In this document: piece by piece, positions 35,901 to 49,800 of the stretch | How the letters are laid out: the number at the start of each line of letters is the position of its first letter | How positions within the stretch are numbered: the first letter of the stretch is position 1 | NCBI GenBank assembly: GCA_030248225.1 | Contig: JASANE010028639.1 | Coordinates: 1 to 64,000 of the forward strand | Length of the DNA: 64,000 bases | Direction of reading: 5' to 3' | Origin: Trileptium ribeirensis | Lineage: Eukaryota; Nematoda; Enoplea; Enoplida; Thoracostomopsidae | Notes under the pieces: model-generated | What the model was told of the DNA's origin: nothing | Databases searched by the model: none | What the model saw: only the letters and a program-made list of their open reading frames with translations | Position numbers and translations under genes: made by a program

Positions 35901-36610
35901 TGGTGTACGCACCTAGAGTGGACACATGCATTATGCGAAATGCAGCTTCAATGAAAGAGTGAACAATTTTGGAAGTCTTCATATATAGAGGTTATGTTGA
36001 ATAAATTCACTTTGCCTGATCCTTTTTTAGAATTAACAGATATATTACCTTCATTGCCGTGCTTATTTTGGGGTTGGCGATGTATGAAATATTTTCGATA
36101 AGTTGGAATTGGGTTTTTTGCTCCAACAAGATTTTTTAGAAAGTCAATTGTCCAATAAATATTCGCAATAATTAGTGAAGCTTTCTAAAGTTACAATGTG
36201 TTCTAAACTTCAACAAAATCTTAAAGTCTTCGTGCTAGCGTGGCAGTTTTTGAAGCAACAATTGAAATTTAAAATAGATTTCGTATTAAACGTCAAGTAC
36301 GTGTGTACGTTCTGACATTTATCGAAAATTTGGCATGATTATCTTGTTGTAACTAAACTGCGTAGACACAAAAATGAAGCTTTGAAGCTGCAGTTGGATT
36401 CTAAAGTTACTTAATTGTAGTCCTTAGCAGAATAACGCGATATTTCCCACAAATTCCAAGAATAACTCCCAGCAATTAGGGGTATTCTAGGCAGCTCTCC
36501 AGGAAAATAAGTTGCAGTCACGCACTGATCTTGGCCTCAGCCTCAAAGTGCCGATTTATTGGTAAGTGTTCACTTTATATTTACAACCAAGCGGTGTCCT
36601 TTGTAACTTA
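32999..36610. other. Non-coding stretch
   Basis: 34440-34520 is an AT simple repeat. 34816-35049 is an ORF richer in GC than its surroundings (RARGRQGNVEGGGDLDPSL-like composition), preceded by TTTAG; it might be an exon but has no recognisable domain. The rest shows nothing I can support. Confidence 0.35.
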
Positions 36611-36611
36611 A

Positions 36612-37020
36612 CCATTTTGCAAGCACATTGGTGCTTCCATACAGTGTTGTTACTGACTTTTACATAAGTGAGAGCACATTGGTGTTTTAATTATTCTGAG
36701 GATGTTGGTGCTTCAATTACTCTGCGATCACATCGGTGCTTCGAGCTTGTGTTCCTTTTGAGAGCACTCTGATGCTCCAGTTGCATGCGAGTTTGAGGGC
36801 ACATTGGTTCTCCAGTTGAGTGCTAATTGAGAGCACATTGGTGCTTCTGTTCTATTCGGTTGAGAGCAGACTGGTACTGAAGTTGCAAGCTTTAGTGAAA
36901 GGACTTTGGTGAAACACTTTGAAACTTTATTGAGAGCATATTGTGCTCCACTTCTGAACCAAGCCTGTATGGATCTCAGTCTACAGTGTTGTAGCGACAG
37001 AACACTGGTGCTGCTCTATT
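36612..37020. repeat. Degenerate short tandem repeat
   Basis: Variants of GAGAGCACATTGGTGCTTC occur about every 25-50 bp (about 36621, 36673, 36703, 36728, 36765, 36800, 36835, 36867 and on). Spacing is irregular and the copies are worn. Confidence 0.7.
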
Positions 37021-38280
37021 GCATACACGTGTATTCAATCTAAGGTGAGACATTGGATTATACTATTCCCTTTTTAATTCAGTCAATACTAATATACGTA
37101 TACGTCTTTTAGGGTGAAAATTTACTGGCGCTTGTGAGTAATGTGGTATCGATTACGATACTCTTTTTATCTTAATAAATTCATATATACTTATACATTT
37201 ATTTTATTTCTAGTGTGTTGCTATTGGGGGAACTGTAACGTAACGAGAGTTATGTCAAGTTGTGAATGCTACTTCAGAGTTTGAGTCTATATCCAAACTA
37301 TCGAGTGAGACTGCAACGGTCTTTCAGTTTATTGAGGTTGCCTTTCGATATCTTTGTTAAACTCACGCGCCTAACCCTATCGTCGTTTGCACATCTGTTC
37401 CTAAAGATTGGTTGAATCTACCCGTAACATACTTTCATACAGACCATCTTGTCGAAGCTAAATATTTAATAAATCTTATAAAAAAACAAATTAGTGTTGC
37501 GTTAATTTTACTGTGTAATGTTCTTATATATGTGGTTGCTGGAACGCAAACTAGACACGGACGCAAAAAATACACAGACGTGACACAAACCCTTAACATC
37601 CGAATTTGCTAAATTTCCGTTCATCAAAACTCCGCCAAGCCTATCCTTAGGTCAACTTAATGACTTGCCCAAAAGTATAGCTAGTGCAATTCGCTGGTTC
37701 CTCTGTATAAGTTTCGTTCAGATTTCTCGAATAATGACTCCAGAAAACAACGCACGCATACTTTTTTTAAAATTTGTTTACCAAATAAACATAAATTGTC
37801 TATTCAGTATTTCGCCTTCAATACGTACTTGAAAAGGCTTTGTTTTCCTTGCTCGTTCCTGTTTTTACTAAAACGAAATATGTAGTCCAAAAACGTTAAT
37901 ATTTTTTGAAGTAAAAATCTTTGAATTATTTTTCCTATTTTTGCACCTTATTTTTTTAAAACAAAAATGGAGGCAGTAGTTGATTTCAGAAGCTAATTTT
38001 AAGTTAAATTATTAAGTATTTTTTAAAACACGACAACTACAAAGCTGACTACTTTGTAACAAAACACACTTACTACAAAATAAATTTACAGATATAACTG
38101 AAGTTGAAATAAAATGTACGCATAACGTTTAATAAGTTAGTTTATCTAGAGGTTTAAATTTTTTTCTAGGTTCACATAACTTTTGTAAGAAAAGTCGTTA
38201 GAAAGTAATTTTAAAGTCTCGCAATGATTCTAAATTTTCCAATATGTTGTTGCGACAAAGACAATTAATTTTTGGAATCA
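37021..38280. other. Non-coding stretch
   Basis: No supported gene. Confidence 0.4.
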
Positions 38281-38592
38281 TGTTCACATTGCATCCGATC
38301 CGACCATATTGATTCTGACCACATCTGATTTGTGCTGTATCTTTGAATTAGAATCTTTGAATTGCGGTTCAGATGTTCAGCCTTGTTCACATTGCAGCTC
38401 GCTGCACTCAATCCCATCAGTTTGCGCATATACAGTTTCGTTGAACCCGAATCCGAAAACATGGTTTGAAAAGTGCACACAACAAACAGGTACACAGCAA
38501 AGTTTGATCGTATTAGATCGGACGTATGCAATGCAGTGTGAACATAAATCTGCTCCTAACGGAAAAGACAATATCGGATGCAGTGTGATCAC
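38281..38592. mobile_element. Possible small element with nested inverted repeats
   Basis: TGTTCACATTGCATCCGAT at 38281 is mirrored by ATCGGATGCAGTGTGATCA at about 38574. A second inner pair is TGTTCACATTGCAGC (about 38384) and ATGCAGTGTGAACAT (about 38530). The layout suggests a MITE with subterminal repeats. No clear target duplication was found. Confidence 0.45.
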
Positions 38593-40981
38593 GTCTTCAT
38601 TAGTAGGTAGGTCTTGTTTGTTCCGTCCGTGTTTGAGAATTATATTTGTTTGTTGAAAAAACAAATTTTTAATAAATATCTCAATTATTTTCATACTTAT
38701 TATACTTATAATAACAGCGAACACGGCCGTACTCAAGGAGGGCACCATGTCATGCCCCCCTCCCCTTGATCACAAACGGGTTCGATTTTCAAGTATTTGG
38801 CGTGTATCAGGTCTCTAAATTTAAGAAATTGTGATGTAAATCCCGAATTTGGCACCCTCATAGGTAGATCCTGTGCATATCCCAGATAGCGACTATTTTA
38901 CGTTATGTTTTAGATCACTGATTTCATTGAAGAAAACAACTTAAAATGTATATATAGAATGTGTCAATGGCGTTAACAGTGTCGCGGGTGGGACCTTTAC
39001 ACTTGCGAACGGAGGGCCTCCAACTTGAGTAGACGTCAATCCATCCTGCAATGAGAGAAAAATAATTATATGATACAAGACATTGGTTTAGTTTAAATTA
39101 CTAGCAACGAGTGATTCAACGAGGTATGATTTTGCTATTTTTAAATTTTCAACAAAGTACACGAATAAGCACAACGAAAACAACCAACCTGGTATAATTA
39201 TTTATTGGTGGATTTGATGTCTGTGTTGTTTTCGTTGAGTTTGAGTATCGCAAATCATACGTGTACAATATACACTTCTGTTCTTATGGTTTTCGCTGAC
39301 ATGGTTTTAGGGGTTCCATGACACGTTTGGCGGTGCTTCACTGACACGGTTTGGGGCGCACTCATTCCAACCGCGGGCCTGAGCGACAATTAAAAATGTG
39401 AGCTAATTGGGCTCTAATGTTCCTTTTGGAAAATATTTATAAATTTTAAATCAATATTAACTGAAAACAGAGTAACTATCTCTTATCGAGATTCCATTTC
39501 TTGTACAATCAAGCAGGCCTAGGCTACCGATTAGCTCATTTACATAGTCAAATACCATTCTATGTACCATGTTATTCTTTTCGTTCCATTTCACTACAAA
39601 ACCGAAAAGACCCATCAAAATTTGCTTAGATCTGCCACTAAAATTTCAATTATCCCGTGTGTGTTTTCTTTCACCAGGTATATGTCAGCAATATTACTTG
39701 CACAGATAAGCTGCCTAAAGTTACATTAAGTGTGAAAATTTGAGCGAAATCAGTCCCCTTACAACCTATCTATCAATTGATATTAGCTTGAAACATAGTG
39801 TTGTTTGACACTGCTTCCAAACAAGCAGAGATCTATGCAAAATATTGTAATTGTACACAATTAGTTTAAACTCACCCACTAAGAAAAATTTAGCCCAATG
39901 CCTCGATAGTTGCTAGATTATTAAAGTTACAACAAAGTTCCACGAACTCTACATAGTATTTAATATAAATATTTCAAACACTTATGACATCTGTTTTGAT
40001 AATATTTATTAACAAGACCGAAATTTTTGCAAGAGTAAACTTAATATGCGCCCCAATCATCTTCTTTTGACACCATGTACAAAACGTTGTTAGAAAACAA
40101 AACTCGGATTTTTATAGCTGCATCCGATTTCGATATTTTTTCTGTTCCATAACGCCATTAGCGAATACAATTAGGCCAATGTACTTTAACACAAATGTGT
40201 TAGCAAACATTCCAAATTATAATGTATGAAATATGAAACGAACAAATTTCTGTTCTTATACAAAAATGAAATTTGATTTCAGTGAACAGCTGAATGGCAA
40301 TTTCTTTTGACAAAAGAGGATGGTAAGGGGCGCAGCTTAAGCTTACTCGTGCATTATATTTCTGATTTTGTGCATTAGATGGAGTAAAAGTGGTTCCTAT
40401 TTAATATCGCACCAATCACAATCTATGTATTATTCCTACGTGACGCCTACCCTTTCCTACAGCATAATGTAGCATGCGAGGACATTGGTTTTTGAGCTCA
40501 TGAAACACAGGGTTTAAATCTGCACTTTTAACGCGATTATTGTTTGCTATTATCTAGAACGAAAAGGTAATAATGGTAATATAGGTTAAAAATGGAACGA
40601 CAAACTGTTGTGGATAGGCGGATCACATGGTTTCAATACTTTGGCAAAGCTAATATCTTACCATTCATCGCCTGTTTGAGATATGTTGTACATTCGCGCC
40701 TTATATAAACTAAGAAAAAGATCATATCTGCAGAAGCTACACTCATTTTTAGTTATAAAGCCTGTGCACTATACTGCCAACCGAACATATCGACGATGTA
40801 TTAACCAAAGCTTCTAATTATAAAATGAAAACATTTATCATTATAATTTTTGAGTATAACGCCACAGTACTCTAAGTAATGTCTTTAATTAAAACTTCTC
40901 ACCAATCATGTATCAAAGACGGCCACCACTGAAAGCCATCACTAAAACGAATAATAAATAAGCGATCTTAACCGTTGGGTT
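38593..40981. other. Non-coding stretch
   Basis: No supported gene or array. Confidence 0.4.
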
Positions 40982-41305
40982 TAGCGTAGGTAATACTAAA
41001 CAGTAATTTCTAGGAAAGATGGGTTTGTAACCTCTAGGTCCTGAACATAAAGGTCAACATATCTAATAGCTATACCAAACATACTCATTTAGCGTAGAAA
41101 ATAGTAATCAGTAATTTCTAGGAAAGATGGGTTTGTAACCTCTAGGTCCTGAACTTAAAGGTCAACATATCTAATAGCTATACCAAGCATATCCATTTAG
41201 CGTAGGTAATACTAAACAGTAATTTCTAGGAAAGATGGGTTTGTAACCTCTAGGTCCTCAACTTAAAGGTCAACATATCTAATAGCTATACCAAGCATAC
41301 CCATA
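40982..41305. repeat. Three tandem copies of a 108-bp unit
   Basis: CAGTAATTTCTAGGAAAGAT with the following GGGTTTGTAACCTCTAGGTC recurs at 108-bp spacing. Units begin at about 40983, 41091 and 41199. Confidence 0.93.
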
Positions 41306-42034
41306 CATTAAAAAGTATTAATAAATTGTGATAGATAGTCTCTCAAATAAGATATTATAAAGCCTAAAGCATGGAAAACAATAAATCACAATCCAAGTAT
41401 ATTTAATGATATCGGCAAATTAGTAACCAGCATTTGCGAGCTTTTCATTATATATAGTACAGGAAGCCACCGGCAGATGTGGCTGGTTGGGTTTAAAATA
41501 TGTAGAATTCACAGACATGTGCGTTGAAAAAGTGGGTATTTTGTCTCTAACAGCCATTGGCGAGAAATCATAATCTCTAATGGATGGTTGTATGATATTT
41601 AAGTGTCTTGCAATAACTCTTACAGACTTTCGTTTTTAATGATTCTTTTCACCTAAAATAAAGCCAGTATTTGTGTATATCTCTAGGATGTGTAATATTT
41701 AAGCCGATATGAGCCCCAATATTTCTGTATTCGTCGTCAGTTTAATAATGGCTTGACTGATTTGACTAAAATTTTCACAGGTTTTATCATTGTTTGGTTT
41801 GAAGACATTTATCAGTGATATCATTATTATGCGGCGCCTTTTCAACATAGTATATAATTGCTTGAAAATCCATATTTTGGCCTGAAATCAGCAGGCTAAA
41901 TCTTTGTAACTTTGTAGTTAGCGCAGTAAATTTTCAGAAGTGTTTGTTTTCTAAGCGACCTTATATGAAACGCCTATAAATGGCGACATCACTGTCAAAT
42001 CTTTTTTCACGAAAATAAATTAGTAAAAGCAATA
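41306..42034. other. Non-coding stretch
   Basis: No supported gene. The last ~50 bp drift into satellite-like sequence. Confidence 0.4.
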
Positions 42035-43916
42035 AATTATAGCGCAAAATCTTTGCAAATTTACGCTAGAAAAACATAATTAGTGAACGGTAAGCCATAT
42101 TCGGCTCAAATTTTTGCCAAAATCTTTGCAAGTTATGATTGAAAATCATAATCAGAGAAATGCGGGACATATTCCGCTCAAATTTTAGCTTAAAGTCTTT
42201 GCAAATTACGCTAAAAATCCTAATCGGTGAACGGCAAGACATATTCGACTCAAATTTAGCGTAAAATGTTTGCTAGTGACGCTAGAAAAACAAAACCAGT
42301 GAACGACAAGACATATGCGATTCAAATTTTAGCGTATAATCTTTGCTAGTGACGCTAGAAAAACAAAACCAGTGAACGACAAGACATATGCGATTCAAAT
42401 TTTAGCGTATAATCTTTGCTAGTGACGCTAGAAAAACAAAACCAGTGAACGACAAAACATAGTCGCCTCAAATTTTAGCGCAAAATCTTTGCAGATTACG
42501 TTAGAAAAAATCTGTGAACGGCAAGACATATTCTGCTTCAATTTTAGCGCAAAATTTTTGTGAATGACGATAGAAAAACAAAGTCAGTGAACGGAAAAAA
42601 ACATGTTTGGCTCAAATTTTAGCGCAAAATCTTTGCCGATTACGCTAGAAAAACAAAATCAGTGAACGACAAGACATATTCAGCTCAAGTTTTAGCGCAA
42701 AATCATTGCAAGATGCTGGAAAATCCTAATCCGTGAACATATTTGGCTCAAATTTTAGCTCAAGATGTTTAAAACTTACGCCAAAAATCATAATCAGTGA
42801 AGGACAAACATATCCGGCTCAAATTTTAGTGCAAAACCTTTGCAAATTATGCTATAAAACATAATCACTGACCGGAAAAACGTATTAGGCTCAAATTTTA
42901 GTGCAAAATCTTTGCATATTGCGCTAGAAAACGTAATCAGTGAAATCAAAGCATATTACGCTCAAATTTTAGTTCAAAGTCTTTGAAAAAACCCTAACAA
43001 TCATAATAGCTGAACGGCAAGACATATTCGGCTCAAATTTTAGCGAAAATTTTTTGTAAATTTCGCTAAATCACAAAATCAGTAAACGGCAAGACATATT
43101 CGAATATAAAATTTTACCGCAACACCATTGAAATTTGCACTAGAAGATTGTAATCGGTGTATTATAGGACATATTAGGATCAAATTTTAGCGCGAAAAGT
43201 TTCCGAATTATGCTAGAAAAACGCAATCAGTGACCGGAACGACAAATTTGGCTCAAATATCTTTGCAAATTCAGCTAGAAAAACATAATCACTGAACGGG
43301 AAAACGTATTCGGCTCAAATTTTAGTGCAAACTCTTTATAAATTACGGTAAAGAAACAAAATCAGAAAACGGCAAGACATACTTGGCTCAAATGCCATCG
43401 CAGAACTTTGCAATTTGTGCTAAAAAGGACAATCAGTTAGCAACAAGCCGTATTTGGCTTAAATTGTAACGTAAAAACTTTGCAAATTACGGTAGAAAAA
43501 CATAATCAGTGAACCGCAGGCAGAGTCTTGTCAAATTGTAGCGTAAAATCTTAGCAAATCATGCTAAAAATCATAGTCTGTGAACGACAAAACATGTACG
43601 CCTCAAATTTTAACACATATCAGCGAACGACTAGACATATTCGGCTCAAAATTTAGCGGAAAATCTTTGGAAATTATGCTGGACAATTATAATTACTGAA
43701 CGACAAGTCATATTCGGTTGAAATTTTAGCGCGAACTCTTTGGAAATTAAGCTAGAAAGGCAAAATCAGTGAGCCGCAAGACATATTCGACTCAAATTTT
43801 TGCGCAAAAGATTTGCATATTACGCCAGAAGATCATAATCAGTATATGGCAAGATATAATTGGCTCAAATATTAGCGCTAAATCTTGGCGAATTGTGCTA
43901 GAAAGCATAATCAGTG
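42035..43916. repeat. Satellite array, ~73-bp monomer, left part
   Basis: About 25 diverged monomers. Core words are CAAATTTTAGCGCAAAATCT, ACGCTAGAAAAACATAATCA and AATCAGTGAACGGCAAGACA. Three neighbouring monomers near 42240-42440 are nearly identical, so short-range amplification has occurred. The array resumes at 46325. Confidence 0.92.
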
Positions 43917-43944
43917 TCACTCGTCACATTCGCAATCACAAACA

Positions 43945-46321
43945 CATGCGTCGTTCACATTAAGATGCGTGCACTCACTGCACACGGTTACGCGAGAACC
44001 GCAGTGCTTGTTACACTGCAGTTGTCGTTACATTGTAACGACAATGTTGTCAGTCGCTACAGGCTTCGTGCAACAGTTGACATTTCTGAACGATGCTTGT
44101 AGCGGCTATATCAATCGATGTTACACTGCTTGTAACAGCAATATTTAATGTTGCACTCGCAGCGTAACGACAAAAAGATTGCCGCACGATGGTGTAACGA
44201 GAAATGACATCTTTGCACTGCAGCTGTAACAGAAACCGTAGTAGCTGCACGCTAGTGTAACAACAATTGAGAACAACGCACCCCGCGTTCGCAACATGAA
44301 CCCAAATTTTTGAGGGCTGGTGGGGTAATGAGTAGTAGAATCTTTGCACTGTTGGCGCTGAAATCGAGTAGCCCTTATGATTTTGTTTAATGGAAAAAGG
44401 CCTGACCAATTATACGTTTAGAAATTATTTAATTTTGAGTGGCCTGTTTGTACCCAATAATAGTAACCTTAAATGATATCAGCACTTTAGCTACTTTAGT
44501 GCAGATAATGTTGGAAGCGATATGCATTGGAGCGGGTTATATAAGATCAAAAGCTATCCTTATGTTTAGTGCATATAAGTAGTATATGTACCTCCATTTC
44601 TAATTCTTTCAACAAATGAAACTGAATCTTTAGGAAAATATATTTAAGAGAAAATTTTTTAGCATAATTTGGATTGCAACAGGCATCCATTTCGGCGAAA
44701 AATGACATTTCCAATTCAGTGATCTTATGTAAATTCAGATACATTCATACAGTGTTAACGCCAATTATAAAATTTTTAGTCTAATTGAATTGTTTGAGAA
44801 ATATGTATATACCGGTTTTTATGTTACGGCTGTGTACAATATTGTATCTTGAAATTTAAACATAATTTCCTATTGATACAAGTTTAACACATGTGTGACT
44901 ACGAACCCTTACGATAGATTAGATAAACTTGTCACAACCGCCTACACTCCCGCTGTATAACGTTTGTGTATAACGAATAATTCAATTTTGAACTTTCTCT
45001 AAATGTATATGTACATTTGGCGATCAGAAGTGTTAGTGATAAAATTCAATTCGCAATATAATGATATATGAGAGAATCATAAATAGGCATTTGACAAAAA
45101 TTTTATATGATATTTAAAGAGCCTAGCCGATACAGTTGATTAACTGCTGTTTATGTTTTGGGTCTTAAAAATTAAATTATAGCATAAGCACCGATACTAA
45201 AACATATAACATATTTATTGCAAGCATACTGCAGGTTCAGCAGCTGAAGCTCGTGTGCTTCACAAACTTAATGACCAATATCAATTGGAACATCGAACTA
45301 CCACAGGTCACTTTCATGGGAATTATTTTTCGGGTGTTTCATATTTGTTGTAGTCCACAATGCTTGCTCTACGTATGATTGATAACACTCAATATTAAGA
45401 AATTTCGAAATAAATATTGTGCAGCAATTGGGCGTGTTTAGTTTTAGAATCGATTGAGCACGTTTATTAATCTGAACCCTGAGTGATTTTAGCAATACTA
45501 AATTATGGTAAGATAAACGTTCTGGTCATTATCGTTACGGTTTGGGGCGCAGTACGTCGCTTACAGTTGGGGAAGTGCTACAGGAAAATTGAAAGGCTGC
45601 CTTACGGTCCTCTTTTTTCGAAAAATGAGACGTCCGCCCCACCGCCGCGTGTTGTGTCTCTGGTCACGGCTATATAGCAACATTCACCATTCTATCCACC
45701 GCAGTTTGAAAATATGAGATTTTTCTTCAATTTTCTAAGAGGGCTGGCGAGGCAACACAATCTCAGGGGAAACCTCGCCTCAACCCCCTTCGCATTACAC
45801 CAACTTATGTTTCACTTCATACGGTCGACGACCAGTATTTTGTGCACTCGTTGTCATCACACAGCGCTCATCTAGTTAGTACTCGTCGTACAGCTACTTC
45901 ATTTAATTGCCAGCAGTGCAAAGATTCTACTACTCATTACCCCACCAGCATTCAAAAATTTGGGTTCATGTAATAAACGTGGCGTGCGTTGTTCTCAATT
46001 GCTGTTACACTAGCGTGCAGCTACTACGGTTTCTGTTACAGCTGCAGTGCAAATATGTCATTTCTCGTTACACCATCGCGCGGCAATCTTTTTTGTCGTT
46101 ACGCTGCGAGTGCAACTTTAAACATTGTTGTTACAACATGCGTAACATCAATTGATAGAGCCGCTACAAGCATCGTTCAGAAATGTCAGCTGTTGCACGA
46201 AGCTTGTAGCGCCTGACAACATTGTCATTACAATGTAACGACAACCGCAGTGTAACGAGTACTGCGGTTCTCGCGTAACCGTGTGCAGTGAGGGCACGCA
46301 TCTTAATGTGAACGACGCATG
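43945..46321. mobile_element. Foldback-like element with ~407-bp terminal inverted repeats
   Basis: 43945-44351 and 45914-46321 are inverted copies, about 90 per cent identical by eye, starting CATGCGTCGTTCACATTAAG. The arms themselves contain repeated GTTACACTG/GTAACGACA words and a perfect palindrome, GTCGTTACATTGTAACGAC, at 44024-44042. The 1.56-kb centre (44352-45913) has no transposase I can recognise. It splits the ~73-bp satellite. No target duplication is obvious, and 28 unexplained bases lie at 43917-43944 on the left. Confidence 0.85.
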
Positions 46322-46590
46322 AGCAAAGAGACATATTTGGATTAAATTTTAGCGTAAAACCATTGCAAATTACGCTAGAAAAACATAATCAGTGAACCGC
46401 AAAACATATTCGGCACAAATTTTAGAGTAAAATCTTTGCAAATTACGCAAGAAAAACATAATCAGTGAACCGCAAGACACATTCCGCTCAAATTTTAGCG
46501 CAAAAACTTCGTTAATTATGCTCGACAAACATGGCCGGTGAACAACAAGACATATTCACATGAAATTTTAGCGCGACTTTAGCTCGGATT
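46322..46590. repeat. Satellite array, ~73-bp monomer, right part
   Basis: Three to four monomers of the same kind as 42035-43916 (TTACGCTAGAAAAACATAAT, AATCAGTGAACCGCA), interrupted from them by the foldback element. Confidence 0.9.
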
Positions 46591-46877
46591 AAGATATTAT
46601 CGTCTATAACCGAGTAAGGGGCAACATTGAGGCGTTAAAATTTTTGGAAGTTACGTGGCATAATTCACTTGCCCGTAGTAACGATATAATCCAAATAAGC
46701 CCTTTATGACACCATAATGTTGCCAAAAACAATAGTTTGGACCAAAAGCGTGTCAGATGTGTCGCTGTTATGTATAACTTGGGTTCGGTAGGTACACTTT
46801 GGTTCCATTTGGTTACATAGCATATACGCCATTAGATAGAAGGATTGCAAAATAAACTGGTAACTTTATGGAGATTG

Positions 46878-49800
46878 CAGAACGTAGTGAAGCATAGGTA
46901 CAGTTACGCCATTTACGTGCACAGCCAATCAGCTCTCGATAGCATACATCTATATACTATATGTGGATATCACACAATACCGCACAAGTTAGAACAAAAC
47001 TAACATCGACAATAAGTTTCCCATGCCCGAAAACCCCAGTGCAAGCTATCAGCCTCCCAGGACGTCACAATAAAATTGGGAATTTTGGGCCGACGAACCA
47101 AGGTGGCGCCACACCCCCGTACCCATGGAAACATGAATCTCAGAGCAAAACCAACATCAGCAATGAGTTTCCCGTATCCGAAACTCCGCAGGGGAAACTT
47201 ATCAGCCGCCCAAGACGTCAAAACAAATTTTTAAATTTTCAGTCGAGGAACCACTGGGGCGCCATACCCCCGTACTTCAAACCCTATAAATACATAACGG
47301 GAGCCTTAATCGAAAAACAAAAAAGAGTCATCAGCATTTATCATTTTAAAATGAAATAAAAATAACAGAGAAAAAATTCGAAAGTTTAGATAAGAATAAC
47401 CTTGCTTCCGTGAAGTGTACTAAATTGTGGTAAAAACCTTTATTTTGCTCTTTGACCTCGAACCTTGGGGGCACCTTCCCCCCCAATGGAACCATGGATT
47501 ACAGAGCAAAACAGACACCTGCAATGAATTTCCCATGCCCGAGAACCGTCAAGTGAACTTTTCAGCCGCACAGGACGTCAGAACAAATTTTCGAATTTTA
47601 AGGCGAGGAACCATTGGGGAACCATACTTCAAACCCCATAACGCCAGAACCAGAGCTTTAATTGAAAAACAAAAAAACAGGCATCGGCGTTTATCATTTC
47701 ACTACGAAATAAAACCAACCAGAGAAAAAATTCGAAAGTTTAGATAAAATAACCTTGCTTCCGTGAAGGGTACTAAAATATGGTAAAAAACCCTCATTTT
47801 GACCTCTGACCCCGAACTTTGGGGCGTCATGTCCCTGTACCCATAGAACCATGGGTTACAGAGCAAAGGCAACACATGCAATGAGTTTCTTTCCCATGCC
47901 CGAAAAAGCTCAAGTGAAACTTTTCAGCCGCCCAGGACATCAGAACAAATTTTCAAATTTTGGGTCGAGGAACCATTGGGGCACCATACCTCAAACCCCA
48001 GAACTCTAGAGCCAGAGCCTTAATCGAAAAACAAAAAAGTAGCATCGGCATTTATCATTTTACTATCAAATATAACCAACCATAAAAAATTCGAATGTTA
48101 AGAAAAAAATATCCTTGCTCTTGCGAAGGGTACTAAAATGAGGTAAAACCCTCATTTTAACCTCTCACCACGCACCATGGGGCGTAATACCTATATACCC
48201 ATAGAACTATGGGTCAAAGAGCAAAACCAGACACCTGTAATAAATTCCCATGCCCGAAATCCGTCAAGTGAAAATTTTCAGCCGCCTAAAGACGTCAGAA
48301 CAAATTTTCGAATTATGGGTCGAGAAACCATTGGGGTACCATACCTCAAACCCAATAACTGTAGAACCAGAGCCTTAATCGAAAAACAAAAAAAAAACAT
48401 ACATCGGCATTTATCATTTTACTATGAAATAAAACCAACTAGAGAAAAAAATCGAAAGTTAAGAAAAAATAAACTTGCTTCCGTGAAGGATACTAAAATG
48501 TAGTAAAAAAACCCTCATTTTAACCTCTGACCACGAATCATGGGACGTCATACCTCAGTACCCATAGAACCATGGGTTACAGAGCAAAAACAACACATAC
48601 AATGAGTTTCCCATGCCTGAAAACCCTCAAAGTGGAACTTTTCAGTCGCCAAGCACTTCAGAACAAATTTGCGAATTGTGGGTCGAGGAATCATTGGGGC
48701 ACCATACCTCAAACCCCATAACTCTAGAACCAGAGCCTTAATCGAAAAACAAAAAAGTAGCATCGGCATTTATCATATTACTATCAAATGTAACCATCCA
48801 GAAAAAAATAGAAAGTTAAGAAAAAAATAACCTTGCTGTTGCGAAGGGTACTAAAATGCGGTAAAACCCTCATTTTAACCTCTCACCACGCACCATGGGG
48901 CGTAATACCTATATACCCATAGAACTATGGGTCAAAGAGCAAAACCAGACACCTGTAATAAATTCCCATGCCCGAAATCCGTCAAGTGAAAATTTTCAGC
49001 CGCCTAAAGACGTCAGAATAAATTTTCGAATTATGGGTCGAGAAACCATTGGGGTACCATACCTCAAACCCAATAACTGTAGAACCAGAGCCTTAATCGA
49101 AAAACAAAAAAACATACATCGGCATTTATCATTTTACTATGAAATAAAACCAACTAGAGAAAAAAATCGAAAGTTAAGAAAAAATAAACTTGCTTCCGTG
49201 AAGGATACTAAAATGTAGTAAAAAAACCCTCATTTTAACCTCTGACCACGAATCATGGGACGTCATACCTCAGTACCCATAGAACCATGGGTTACAGAGC
49301 AAAAACAACACATACAATGAGTTTCCCATGCCTGAAAACCCTCAAAGTGGAACTTTTCAGTCGCCAAGCACTTCAGAACAAATTTGCGAATTGTGGATCG
49401 AGGAATCATTGGGGCACCATACCTCAAACCCCATAACTCTAGAACCAGAGCCTTAATCGAAAAACAAAAAAGTAGCATCGGCATTTATCATATTACTATC
49501 AAATGTAACCATCCAGAAAAAAATAGAAAGTTAAGAAAAAATAACCTTGCTGTTGCGAAGGCTACTAAAATGCGGTAAAAACCTTCATTTTAACCTCTCA
49601 TCACGAACCATGGGGCGTCATACCTCCATACCCATAGAACCATGGGTCAAAGAGCAAAACCAGCCCCGGCAGAGAGTTTCCCATGCTTTAAAACCCCCCG
49701 GTGAAACTTTTCAGGCGCCCAGGACGTCAGAACAAGTTTTCGAATTTTGGGTCGAGGTACCATTGGGGCACCATACCTGAAACCTCATAAATCCGGAACC

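Noticed and set aside
35460..35980. Similarity to 60280-60720 as a shared gene or element
   Set aside because: Only short words such as GACTTGACAAAA match; too weak to define an element.
44050..44409. 119-codon minus-strand ORF in the foldback arm
   Set aside because: Its codons come from the repeated arm sequence, the mirrored arm carries the same reading, and no domain is seen.
48177..49484. Pairs of ~107-codon ORFs in the 358-bp satellite
   Set aside because: They repeat with the monomer and change frame between monomers, so they are by-products of the array.
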